The notes under the pieces are model-generated. The model searched no databases, was not told where the DNA came from, and saw nothing but the letters and a program-made list of their open reading frames with translations. DNA of 64,000 bases, taken from Thalassobacillus sp043497085 (GTDB lineage Bacteria; Bacillota; Bacilli; Bacillales; Halobacillaceae). Each line of letters starts with the position of its first letter. Position 1 is the first letter of the stretch. The DNA is taken from assembly GCA_043497085.1 (NCBI GenBank), contig JBIEKI010000005.1. The stretch is one strand, 5' to 3'. The position numbers were made by a program, and so were the translations under genes. Shown here piece after piece: positions 34,940 through 43,037 of the stretch.

Positions 34940-35068
34940 TGTCTCCTATCCAGCTGTTATTTCTCTTTTAACTAAAATTTATCTCTCTTTTTTTCGAAAG
35001 TGTCTCGTATATTTTTAAAGTGTCTCTCTTAGTTTCACTTTTGTCTCGCTTAAGATATAAATTGTCTC
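34940..35068. repeat. seven-unit TGTCTC array with 20-21 bp period
   Basis: TGTCTC or a one-base variant starts at 34940, 34960 (TTTCTC), 34980 (TATCTC), 35001, 35021, 35042 and 35063. The steps are 20, 20, 21, 20, 21 and 21 bp, that is two helical turns each. Between the motifs the sequence is AT-rich and only loosely conserved (often CTTTT/AAA). It fills the gap between the divergent 48-aa membrane protein gene and the L,D-transpeptidase gene. It is not a CRISPR array. Function unknown. Confidence 0.75.
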
Positions 35069-35150
35069 ATAAACTTCTCATTTCTTCGTGCAAACTCACC
35101 TGCCGTAGCGATACACATAAAATAAAAGGAATCCAATGGAGGTGGCAACT

Positions 35151-35645
35151 TTGATCCATACTGTTAAAGCTGGCGAAACATTGACGCAGATTTCCCGTGA
35201 TTACCGAATGCCCCTGCCTGAAATCATCCGGGCAAATCCAGGCATCAACCCGAATCTCATTTATCCTGGCCAACCAATTGTCATACCAGGCTACCCTTCT
35301 CCAGCCACTATTCCTTACAAAATCGATGTTTCCCTTAATAATCGCAAGATCCGATTATTGAAAAATGGTGGCCTGCAAAAGCAATATCCAATTGCGGTCG
35401 GAAGAATCCTTCATCATACACCGACTGGGAATTTTATTATCATTAATAAAGCCCCGAATCCTGGTGGTCCGTTCGGGACTATGTGGATGAGCTTGTCCAA
35501 ACAGCATTATGGCATCCATGGTACCAATGACCCGAGTTCCATCGGCAAGGCGGTTTCGCGTGGCTGCATTCGTATGTATAACAAAGATGTGGAGGAACTG
35601 GCACGGATTGTACCAATTGGCACAGGTGTTTTTATTCATCCATGA
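35151..35645 (+). CDS. ykuD: L,D-transpeptidase with LysM domain (YkuD type)
   Basis: The 164-aa protein has a LysM peptidoglycan-binding module (about residues 2-46, HTVKAGETLTQISRDY) and a YkuD catalytic domain with HGTN and the catalytic Cys in SRGCIRM. It makes L,D-crosslinks or attaches proteins to peptidoglycan; YkuD of Bacillus subtilis has the same length and is a spore/stationary-phase wall enzyme. GGAGGTGG precedes a TTG at 35151, preferred over an ATG five codons earlier. No signal peptide, as in YkuD. Confidence 0.9.
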   Translation: MIHTVKAGETLTQISRDYRMPLPEIIRANPGINPNLIYPGQPIVIPGYPSPATIPYKIDVSLNNRKIRLLKNGGLQKQYPIAVGRILHHTPTGNFIIINKAPNPGGPFGTMWMSLSKQHYGIHGTNDPSSIGKAVSRGCIRMYNKDVEELARIVPIGTGVFIHP

Positions 35646-35667
35646 TATTATTTCTTTTCTATTGGTA

Positions 35668-35817
35668 TCAAGCTCTACCAATCTTCCCCTCAGCGAGCAG
35701 CTCATTCAACGAACTGACTTCTGCATAAGCCCAATCCCATTTCAAACCAATCTCTCGATAAGCGGGTAACGTTACTATTTTGTGAGTAAACTCTACCAGC
35801 CTACATCCCCTCTTTTT
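35668..35817 (-). pseudogene. possible gene remnant (C-terminal fragment)
   Basis: A minus-strand frame without ATG, GTG or TTG at its head encodes about 49 residues of protein-like composition, including LPAYREIGLKWDWAYAEVSS and ending GKIGRA. It reads like the C-terminal end of a lost gene. No family was recognised, and chance cannot be excluded. Confidence 0.25.
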
Positions 35818-35923
35818 CTAATGCATCTAAGCTTAACATTAGACATTTCTCCCTGTTATCCTTCCAGTTTTACCAAAATAGATAGATGGAAAGTAAACGG
35901 AGAAACGACTGAAAATAAAGCAT

Positions 35924-35961
35924 GAAAACAGCCAGCAGATCATAACCTGCTGGCTGTTTTC
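35924..35961. terminator. terminator of the thioesterase unit
   Basis: GAAAACAGCCAGCAG (35924-35938) is the exact inverse of 35947-35961. It lies 6 bp past the stop of the 124-aa protein gene and can work in both directions. Confidence 0.85.
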
Positions 35962-35966
35962 GTGCT

Positions 35967-36341
35967 TTACTTTATAATGGTTGAACCTTGCAGCAATTCG
36001 GGCTTTGCGCCTAGTGTCAATAAAAATAGCTTAGAGTCGCTGATACTGCGGTGTTCCCTCATTACACTTTTCAGTTCATCTATACGGGGGTGGTCTTTCA
36101 GTTTTTGTACTTCTTGTTGATATAGATGAAGAATTGAACCTCTAACAAACTTGGGCTTATATTCCGGGAGGTCTTCATCCATCAATAACGATCCCATATA
36201 GCCATACTTGATCTGCAGCTGTCTAGTCAAGCTGACTACATGCACCAGATGGTCACTTAATTCGGGACAATCCTGCTTCAATGCATCCAAATCTTCCTTC
36301 GCTTCGTACAAGTCGTTCAAACCAGCAAGCATGTTAGCCAT
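35967..36341 (-). CDS. conserved-looking protein of unknown function, 124 aa
   Basis: The soluble, mostly helical protein (start MANMLAGLNDLYEAKEDLDA) has no cysteine-rich or membrane part beyond one Cys. Its ATG overlaps the stop codon of the thioesterase gene (TAATG), with GGAGAGG upstream, so the two are translationally coupled. An earlier start reads within the thioesterase end and is unlikely. No domain recognised. Confidence 0.7.
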   Translation of the reverse strand: MANMLAGLNDLYEAKEDLDALKQDCPELSDHLVHVVSLTRQLQIKYGYMGSLLMDEDLPEYKPKFVRGSILHLYQQEVQKLKDHPRIDELKSVMREHRSISDSKLFLLTLGAKPELLQGSTIIK

Positions 36342-36874
36342 TATACTTCCTCTCCTTTTTCCCACGGTTTCTCCAAGCCGATGATTTTAGTCAATTCTTT
36401 GCTATGTTCTTTTCGGACTCTGCGTCGCTCCGCACGTTCTTTTCCGGATTCATATAAAAACTTCTCTTCTTCTGTCTCCGGTACAATCTCAGGAACTTTT
36501 ATCGGTCTTTTATTCTCATCAAGCGCAACGAATGTGAGAAAAGCTGTGGCTGCCATTCGTCGTTCACCAGTGATCATATCTTCCGCAATTACTTTGCAAA
36601 AAATCTCCATCGACTTGCTGCCGGTGTAGGATACATAGGATTCTACACAAACCGAATCTGTCTGATGAATCGGATACAGGAAATCAATCGAGTCGGTGGA
36701 GGCAGTCACACATTCTTTTGCCCGCGCATGCCGGCGTGCCGACAAAGTCGCATTATTATCTAACTTTTTCATCAATACACCACCGAACAATGTATTGTAA
36801 TTATTCAAATCATTGATCATCACTTGATCAGTATTCACGATCAGGCTTTCTTTTGGACTTTTTGTTTCAATCAT
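36341..36874 (-). CDS. acyl-CoA thioesterase (hot-dog fold, YkhA-like)
   Basis: The 177-aa protein shows the YciA/YkhA-type hot-dog pattern: NTLFGGVLMKKLD with the conserved Gly-Gly and Asp, then CVTASTDSIDFLYPI and the strand pair typical of acyl-CoA hydrolases. It cleaves fatty acyl-CoA to acid and CoA. AAAGGATC lies before the ATG at 36874. The downstream 124-aa gene overlaps by one base. Confidence 0.85.
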   Translation of the reverse strand: MIETKSPKESLIVNTDQVMINDLNNYNTLFGGVLMKKLDNNATLSARRHARAKECVTASTDSIDFLYPIHQTDSVCVESYVSYTGSKSMEIFCKVIAEDMITGERRMAATAFLTFVALDENKRPIKVPEIVPETEEEKFLYESGKERAERRRVRKEHSKELTKIIGLEKPWEKGEEV

Positions 36875-37045
36875 AATTAATGATCCTTTCTTTGATGTAG
36901 TGTTTCTCAAACGTTTGATATTCCAAGTGTAAGCCTGTGTTTCCTATAAGTGAAATGGATATTAATCATGGGAAACATAGATACTATCTATGCAAATGCT
37001 TTCATCTATGCACGGCAAGTATCTGATTGGTAAAATCAGATATTA

Positions 37046-37072
37046 AAAAAAGCACCTCTTATTCCGAGGTGC
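37046..37072 (-). terminator. terminator of the LysR gene, overlapping its stop
   Basis: GCACCTC (37052-37058) pairs with GAGGTGC (37066-37072), followed on the minus strand by T7. The stop codon of the LysR gene lies in the loop. Confidence 0.8.
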
Positions 37073-37952
37073 CCGGTATCAACCTTTCCTGAGTAAACTT
37101 CAGCCATTCTTTCGTAGCATAAGACAAATAATGATTTTTCCTCCAAATAATCGCCAGATCCCACTCAATCATTGGTTTAACTATCCTGACCGTTCGAACG
37201 TCTTCTTTCAACAGCTTGGACACACTATAGGGCAATATCGAGATACCTAATTCAGAGGTAATCATTTTACCAATAAAGTCCCACTGGGAACTTTCGGAGA
37301 CGACCTGCGGTATAAAACCCGCCTCCTTACAGGCACCTCTGATCCTGTCATTCAGTGCGAAATCTTTGTTGAAAAGAATGAATAATTCATCCTTAAGCTC
37401 TTCCAGTTTAATTTGCTTCCTTGCAGCGAGTTTATGGGAAGGGGGTACAACCGCCCGCAATTCTTCCTTCATAAAAGAAAAATGATCAAATTCTTCTCCT
37501 TCGGTCGGCAGAACAGCAATCCCGACATCAAGGTTATCTTCTATAATATCTTCTTCAATTTTTCTTGTCCCATTTTCCATCAGCTGGAACGTTATCTTAG
37601 GATAAAGCTGATGAAATTTTCCCAGAATCTGAAAGAAGTGATCGGCGTCCATAATTGGCGGAAGTCCAATTCTGATATGCCCTTTCTGCAAACCAATCAA
37701 ATCATCAAGCTCCGTCTGCAGGTTATCGAAAGCTTTATCAATCGTTTGCGCTTGATTTAAAATCACCCGGCCGGCATCTGTAAGGACCAGCTGCTTTCTG
37801 GTTCTGTCAAATAGCTCTACTCCAAGTTCTGACTCTAGGTTTTTTATCATTTTACTGATTGTCGGCTGTGTTACAAATAAATGATCAGCGGCACGAGTGA
37901 AACTGCCGAACCGCGATACTTCTATGAAATATTTCAAGTGTCTGATATCCAT
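37059..37952 (-). CDS. LysR-family transcriptional regulator
   Basis: The 297-aa protein has the LysR helix-turn-helix (MDIRHLKYFIEVSRFGSFTR, residues 1-60) and a periplasmic-binding-type effector domain (about 90-290). LysR proteins usually regulate a divergent neighbour; here the divergent gene is the DUF3243 protein gene, with 150 bp between. Target and inducer unknown. Confidence 0.9.
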   Translation of the reverse strand: MDIRHLKYFIEVSRFGSFTRAADHLFVTQPTISKMIKNLESELGVELFDRTRKQLVLTDAGRVILNQAQTIDKAFDNLQTELDDLIGLQKGHIRIGLPPIMDADHFFQILGKFHQLYPKITFQLMENGTRKIEEDIIEDNLDVGIAVLPTEGEEFDHFSFMKEELRAVVPPSHKLAARKQIKLEELKDELFILFNKDFALNDRIRGACKEAGFIPQVVSESSQWDFIGKMITSELGISILPYSVSKLLKEDVRTVRIVKPMIEWDLAIIWRKNHYLSYATKEWLKFTQERLIPGTSE

Positions 37953-38102
37953 ATATTCACCTAATCCTCGGGAATGTTTATAGTATTACTTTAGTTAAAA
38001 TTTTTTCATATGTAAATTGCCTTGCCACTTACCTTTTCCAAATGTTTCAATCTTATCAATAAGTGGTATTGTCTACCATCACACAAAAAGGAGCTTGATA
38101 TA

Positions 38103-38402
38103 ATGAAAGATCCACGCGACGCAGCAGCTAATATGAGCGAAGATAAAAAAGACGATATCATGCAAAGTTTCCAGACGTTCAAGGATTATTTAGGCGACCA
38201 GGTGAACAAAGGTGAAAAACTTGGATTAGGTGAAGAAGGACTGACTAAAGGAGCCAAGCGTGTAGGTGACTACCTCGCTAAGAATGAAGATCCAAGAAAC
38301 CGCGAGGAAAAATTGCTTAATGAACTTTGGAAATTCGCTGACGAAGAAGAACGGAAGCATATGGCACATGTATTAGTAAAGCTTGCTGACTCCACCAATT
38401 AA
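38103..38402 (+). CDS. DUF3243 protein (YmfJ-like)
   Basis: The 99-aa protein matches the DUF3243 pattern known from Bacillus YmfJ: FKDYLGDQVNKGEKLGL, KRVGDYLAKNEDPRNREEKL and a final ERKHMAHVLVKLAD. It is small, soluble and of unknown function. AAGGAG lies eight bases before the ATG at 38103. It is monocistronic, with a strong terminator. Confidence 0.85.
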   Translation: MKDPRDAAANMSEDKKDDIMQSFQTFKDYLGDQVNKGEKLGLGEEGLTKGAKRVGDYLAKNEDPRNREEKLLNELWKFADEEERKHMAHVLVKLADSTN

Positions 38403-38413
38403 TATGTAGTTAT

Positions 38414-38452
38414 AAACGAGATGGTTCAATGGACGAACCATCTCGTTTTTTT
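38414..38452 (+). terminator. terminator of the DUF3243 gene
   Basis: A perfect 13-14-bp stem (AACGAGATGGTTC with GAACCATCTCGTT) is followed by T6. Confidence 0.9.
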
Positions 38453-38489
38453 GTAATAATAACCTGGAGAATTTCCTTCGATATATAAA

Positions 38490-38522
38490 AACCCCTGATT
38501 GAACTTTCTAAGCCCAATCAGG
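38490..38522 (-). terminator. terminator of the fdhF-like gene
   Basis: CCTGATTG (38494-38501) pairs with CAATCAGG (38515-38522), followed on the minus strand by GGTTTTTA. Confidence 0.75.
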
Positions 38523-38530
38523 TTTATCAT

Positions 38531-40891
38531 CTATGCTCCTGGTGTATCTTCCAGATCCTCAATTCGTTTCTCTAAATACTGTGTGTCTTTCCTTGCATTG
38601 AACTTCTCCGCTTTCTCGACCTTCACTCCAATATTATAATCAGGAATTTTAGCGAATTGTTCATAACGGCCTTTTGGAAGTAAGAAATTACCTTCCGGAA
38701 AATGCACTCCAAGGTTTCCTTTTGCAATGCTGGCAATTTTGGCTCTCCCCTGGAATATTCCATACTGATTATATAAGACAACAGCTTCCCCATCCTGGAT
38801 TCGGTTTTCCTCCGCATCTTCAGGGTTCATCAATACGTCATAGCGTTCTGCACCGTTGATTGGATCGGTCTCTTTGTACACCATGGAATTGAACTGCTTG
38901 CCGCGGCGTGTCGTGAGATAAAAATCACCTGGTTTTTTGTTCAAGTCTGGAATCTCTACAGGTATCAAGTTACCTTTCCCATCCGGGGTCGGACACACAC
39001 CGCCTTCGCATAACCAGGCGCCCCCCCACTGAAAGACATCTCCCTGCCTCTTCAAGTGCTGGACACCGTCATAACTTGGATTCGCCTTGGCAATTTCCTC
39101 ACGGACTGCTTGCCCATCTTTGAAGTCGACTAAATGAGCGGTTTCCGGTTTCACACGCTTGGCAAGATCAATGTAGATCTTCCATTCTGTACGTGCTTCT
39201 TCTATTTTATTTTTATTCCCTTCGATTTCCGGTGAAAAATAAACCATCCGCTCCGTGGAAGTAGAAGTTCCGCCACCTTCCTGTTCATAGCGGGTTTTTG
39301 CCGGCAGCACGATGACTGCTTCCTTGGCATCAACAAGTGTGGATGTATTCAGAATTATATCTTGATGGACGCGGATATCAAGCTTCGATAATGCCTTCTC
39401 AACAAACTCAGGGTCCGGCATCGTCTCTAAGAAGTTACCGCCGGATAAGTAGTAAAGCTTCACTTTACGTTCATGATCTTCCGGCAGTAAAATATTTTCG
39501 AGCGTCACCCCGACTACATCCCCCTGCCATTTCGCAAGCTCAAATCCCCATAATTTCTCGATTCGTTCAATATTTTCATCCTTGAAATCACCACCAGGCA
39601 AGACAAATGGATCAGCTCCCATTTCGCCACTTCCCTGGACACTGGAGTGGCCTCGGAACGGCATCAATCCATTGTGTTCCCGACCTAAAAACCCACGGAG
39701 CAGCGCCAGGTTGGCTACCTGTGAGATATTATCAGTAGCGAAGGAGTGCATCGTCAGTCCAAGCGCCCAGGCGAAGACAGCATTTTTACTGTTCGCTAAT
39801 AGCTCGGAAAGCTCTATGATTCGCTCTTTCGTCACACCGGATGAGACAGTTATTTCTTCCCATGATTGGGATGTCACTTGCTGCTTCAATGCTTCATAGC
39901 CATTTACATGCTCTTCTACAAAGGAATGATTGATGGCAGCCCCATGCTGCACTTCTTCCATATCGAACCAGTGTTTCATGATTCCATGCATAAATGCAAT
40001 GTCTCCACCAATATTGATCTGGTAGAAATCATCCGCCACTTTTGTACCGAATAAAGCGGACTCCGGGTTGGATGGAATCCAATACTTGTCCATCGAAGGT
40101 TCACGGTAAGGGTTGATAACAATAATTTTCGTTCCCTTTTTCTTCGCTTCTAGCATGTACTTGGTTGATACAGGTGAACTATTAGAAGCGACACTTCCCC
40201 AGAACAACAGGACATTTGTGCCAATCCAATCCTGGTAGTTCGCTGTCGAAGCACCCACACCGACAGAACGCTTCAAGGCTGTTTTACTCGGTGAGTGGCA
40301 GATACGGGATGCGTTGTCGATATGATTTGCTCCAAGAAAGCGTGCCACTTTTCCCGCTACATAATAGGATTCATTCGTGATACCCCTGGATGTCAGGTAA
40401 AAAGCATATTGTTTTGGATCCAGCTGCTTGATTTTACCTGCAATCATATCCATAGCATCATCCCAGGTGAGCCGGGAAAACTTCCGCTCCCCTTTTCTAC
40501 GAATCATCGGATAAGGAATGCGGCCAAGCTCCCTTAACTCGGTGCTTGAGTATTGGCGTAATTCATCGATATCAGCGTGAAGGATCTCTTCTTTAATAGC
40601 TGGCATCGTATTCAGCCGGAGAACATTCAACCGTGTAGTACATATATGGGGACCTGTCAGTGTCTGGTCATAAAGACCGGAAACGCCTAATGCGCAACCA
40701 TCACACACCCCTTTGGTAATGATGTTTTTGGCATAGCCTAAGTTATCTTTGTTATCCCATGCTACTTTCATGGTATCCCGGATGTGTTTCGGCTTCACTT
40801 TTCCCAGTCCGAACGGAATTGGACTCACCCAATGCTGCGGTGCTGGTATTTTTGATTTCTTCATTGGTCCCTGGTGTTTCGTTTGTCCCAT
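38531..40891 (-). CDS. molybdopterin oxidoreductase, FdhF/YdeP family
   Basis: The 786-aa protein is a formate-dehydrogenase-like molybdenum enzyme. An N-terminal GVCDGCALG (residues 61-69) is a reduced form of the iron-sulfur motif, as in YdeP-type members. ICHSPS near residue 203 supplies Cys, not selenocysteine, at the metal ligand position, and the end is a molydopterin-dinucleotide-binding domain (DVLMNPEDAEENRIQDG). There is no twin-Arg signal, so it is cytoplasmic. It follows the DUF2294 gene and is flanked by fdhD, which supports formate or a related substrate. Exact reaction unknown. Confidence 0.88.
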   Translation of the reverse strand: MGQTKHQGPMKKSKIPAPQHWVSPIPFGLGKVKPKHIRDTMKVAWDNKDNLGYAKNIITKGVCDGCALGVSGLYDQTLTGPHICTTRLNVLRLNTMPAIKEEILHADIDELRQYSSTELRELGRIPYPMIRRKGERKFSRLTWDDAMDMIAGKIKQLDPKQYAFYLTSRGITNESYYVAGKVARFLGANHIDNASRICHSPSKTALKRSVGVGASTANYQDWIGTNVLLFWGSVASNSSPVSTKYMLEAKKKGTKIIVINPYREPSMDKYWIPSNPESALFGTKVADDFYQINIGGDIAFMHGIMKHWFDMEEVQHGAAINHSFVEEHVNGYEALKQQVTSQSWEEITVSSGVTKERIIELSELLANSKNAVFAWALGLTMHSFATDNISQVANLALLRGFLGREHNGLMPFRGHSSVQGSGEMGADPFVLPGGDFKDENIERIEKLWGFELAKWQGDVVGVTLENILLPEDHERKVKLYYLSGGNFLETMPDPEFVEKALSKLDIRVHQDIILNTSTLVDAKEAVIVLPAKTRYEQEGGGTSTSTERMVYFSPEIEGNKNKIEEARTEWKIYIDLAKRVKPETAHLVDFKDGQAVREEIAKANPSYDGVQHLKRQGDVFQWGGAWLCEGGVCPTPDGKGNLIPVEIPDLNKKPGDFYLTTRRGKQFNSMVYKETDPINGAERYDVLMNPEDAEENRIQDGEAVVLYNQYGIFQGRAKIASIAKGNLGVHFPEGNFLLPKGRYEQFAKIPDYNIGVKVEKAEKFNARKDTQYLEKRIEDLEDTPGA

Positions 40892-40926
40892 GTTTATTTC
40901 TCCTTTCTTTATTCAACCAAAGAAAA

Positions 40927-40975
40927 AACCACCATCCTCCAGGAGTTATGTAATCAACAAGGGAGAATGGTGGTT
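40927..40975 (-). ncRNA. attenuator-like leader in front of the fdhF-like gene
   Basis: Between DUF2294 and the oxidoreductase a hairpin AACCACCAT-CTCC / GGAG-ATGGTGGTT (13 bp) is followed by T6, so it can stop transcription before the oxidoreductase. Just upstream (about 40980-41010) lie TTTGGTAC and the small stem GCAG-CGACC-CTGC, similar to the leader at 42769-42805. A regulated leader is inferred; the class is not recognised. Confidence 0.55.
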
Positions 40976-41016
40976 AAGTCTTTTGCAGGGTCGCTGCTAA
41001 GTACCAAACCTTACTG

Positions 41017-41373
41017 TTATGAGAACTTCTTTTCTAAATCTCCACTGAATACAAAGATGGACATGCCAAAATCTTTTTCAATATCGATGTCGACAAATAG
41101 ATCGACGAAATCACATTGCAAAAACTCTTCCATTTCCACCGGATGATTCTGACGGTACATGTTTTTGACCATTTCCGTTCGAGCGGCACGCACCATTTGC
41201 TTGCCATCGTCTGCATTGGCAATGAATTTTTCCACTGGGGACAGATTGCCTTCCATCTCGCAAATGGCCCAATTCTTGCAAAAAGTCGTACTGATTTTAC
41301 TCGGCCCTTTTCCCATATGCCGTTTACGAAAAGCTTTAACAAGATTGCTGAATTCTGCTTCGTATTTATTCAT
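41017..41373 (-). CDS. DUF2294 (MpsC-like) protein
   Basis: The 118-aa protein has the DUF2294 motifs LVKAFRKRHMGKGPSKI, NWAICEMEGNLSPVEKF and KQMVRAARTEMVK. Members are small soluble proteins, often coded near formate-dehydrogenase or energy-related genes, and one has been linked to a membrane-potential system (MpsC). The ATG at 41373 follows AAAAGG at a long distance. It lies 60 bp after the MFS gene and 125 bp before the oxidoreductase gene, in one unit. Confidence 0.85.
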   Translation of the reverse strand: MNKYEAEFSNLVKAFRKRHMGKGPSKISTTFCKNWAICEMEGNLSPVEKFIANADDGKQMVRAARTEMVKNMYRQNHPVEMEEFLQCDFVDLFVDIDIEKDFGMSIFVFSGDLEKKFS

Positions 41374-41433
41374 CGCTGCTTCAACCTTTTCTAAAATATA
41401 CTTATTAAATCGTATGCCCACAGACGTCAAAAA

Positions 41434-42687
41434 TCAACTAGAAAGCTTATGCTCAGCAGGTGCTGAGTTCTGTGCTTTTTTCAGTTGTTTGATATCCATG
41501 CGGATAACGAGTGATAGGAGAAGCGCTGCAATGAACATGCCTCCAAAAATAGACAATGTCAATGCATAGCTGGCAGTCACTTCTCTGATCCATGATGCTA
41601 AAATCGGTCCGACCAAACCGGCTGCTGCCCAGGCAGTAAGAATATAACCATGGATCGCACCCAATTGCTTCGTGCCAAACAAATCTCCGATATATGCTGG
41701 TATCGAAGAAAAGCCCCCGCCATAGCAAGTGATGATTAAGAATAAAACCGCCTGGAATAACAGTGCATGCGTGATACTTGGCAACGCGAAAAACGTAATG
41801 ACCTGAATGACAAAGAAAGTCGTATAGACATTCGGCCGCCCGATATAATCAGAAATCGTCGCCCAGGTAATCCTGCCGGCTCCATTGAAAAAGCCCATCA
41901 GGCCAACCATCGTTGCTGCAGCGGCAGCTGTCAATCCGGCAATTTCCTGTGCCATCGGAGAAGCTACAGACAGGATCGCAATTCCGCAGGTGACATTGAT
42001 GAACAGCATTATCCATAGATACCAGAAACGACGCGTCTTAACTGCTTCATTCGCAGTCAATTGAGAAAGGTCAGGGGTTTTCTTTTTATCCTGAACAAAG
42101 TCTTTCATATAGCCTTCTGGTGGTCTTTCTAAATAAGATGCAGATGCCATCATAATGACAAAGTATACAGCACCCAGAATAAAAAATGTGGCTGGAATGC
42201 CGACGGATTCAATTAAATTTGCCATCACCGGACTGGCTATCATCGCTGCAAACCCAAATCCCATGATCGCAAGACCTGTGGCAAGACCTCTTCGGTCAGG
42301 AAACCATTTTACCAAGGTGGATACAGGAGTTATATAGCCGATTCCAAGACCGATCCCTGCTAATACACCGTAGGTAAAATATAAAAGCCAAAGTGATTCC
42401 ATCGTTGTAGCCAGACCTGAACCAATCATACCAATCCCAAAGAAACTTGCTGCTACCATCCCCGACACGCGAGGACCATATTTTTATACGAAATGTCCCA
42501 TAAAGGCAGCGGACAAACCTAAAAATAAAATAGCGATACTGAAGGTCAGGGATACTCCACTCAGACTCCATCCATATTGTTCAATCAACGGATTCGTAAA
42601 TACGCTCCAGGCATAGACGGAGCCGATCGAAATATGAATTCCTACAGCTGATAATGCAATAAGCCAACGGTTTTTCGTCTTACTCAT
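41434..42687 (-). pseudogene. OxlT-like MFS transporter with one in-frame TAA
   Basis: The frame encodes an oxalate/formate-antiporter-type MFS protein of about 417 codons, with 12 membrane segments and an N-terminal SAVGIHISIGSVYAWSVFTN. The codon at 42486-42484 (after AAFMGHFV) is TAA, between FV and KYGPR, where relatives have a charged residue; the rest is intact to 41434. One base change from GAA or AAA explains it. The start is ATG at 42687 with GGGAG eight bases upstream. It leads the formate-module transcript behind a structured leader. Nonsense mutation, readthrough or sequencing error are all possible. Confidence 0.85.
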
Positions 42688-42710
42688 ACTATTCACTCCC
42701 TTTTCAAATA

Positions 42711-42886
42711 AAAAAACGTCTCACTTCCCTTTTGCAGAATTTCCCCATGCAAAAGAAAATGACGACGTTTTTAGATCAAGCAGGTTCACTACTTGTACAC
42801 CAAAGTAATCGTTTACATTGTTTGCGACATTTAAAATCGACGACAGGACCGCTATCTCGCATCTTAAATGTTACAATTTTATGAAC
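42711..42886 (-). ncRNA. structured leader and terminator of the OxlT-like gene
   Basis: A leader of about 190 nt runs from the promoter to the gene. Near its 5' end ACATTTAA pairs with TTAAATGT (about 42832-42875). Near its 3' end AACGTC...GACGTT (42715-42720 with 42764-42769) encloses CTTTTGCA/TGCAAAAG, followed by T7, an evident terminator. TTTGGTGTAC and a small AAG-AG/CTGCTT stem (42776-42803) precede it, as in the fdhF leader. This looks like an attenuation or riboswitch-type leader; I could not match it to a known class. Confidence 0.55.
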
Positions 42887-42893
42887 ATAAATT

Positions 42894-42922
42894 ATCATAG
42901 CTGTTTTTTGCAAGAATTTCAA
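42894..42922 (-). promoter_or_regulatory. promoter of the formate-module transcript
   Basis: On the minus strand TTGAAA (42922-42917), a 17-bp spacer and TATGAT (42899-42894) form a good sigma-A promoter, about 207 bp before the MFS start. Confidence 0.65.
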
Positions 42923-43037
42923 TTCTTTTTCTGAATTTTACATTTATCAATTCTTATCGCTTGTATTTTGTCTGTTCTACTCGGTATATTTTAATAACGA
43001 GAAATTTACAACGCCGGTTACAAGTGAGGTGAAAGAA

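Noticed and set aside
34940..35068. CRISPR array
   Set aside because: Only six bases are conserved per unit, units are 20-21 bp, and there are no distinct spacers or cas genes.
38531..40891. Selenocysteine in the formate-dehydrogenase-like protein
   Set aside because: The metal-ligand position is a normal Cys codon (ICHSPS) and no in-frame TGA interrupts the gene.
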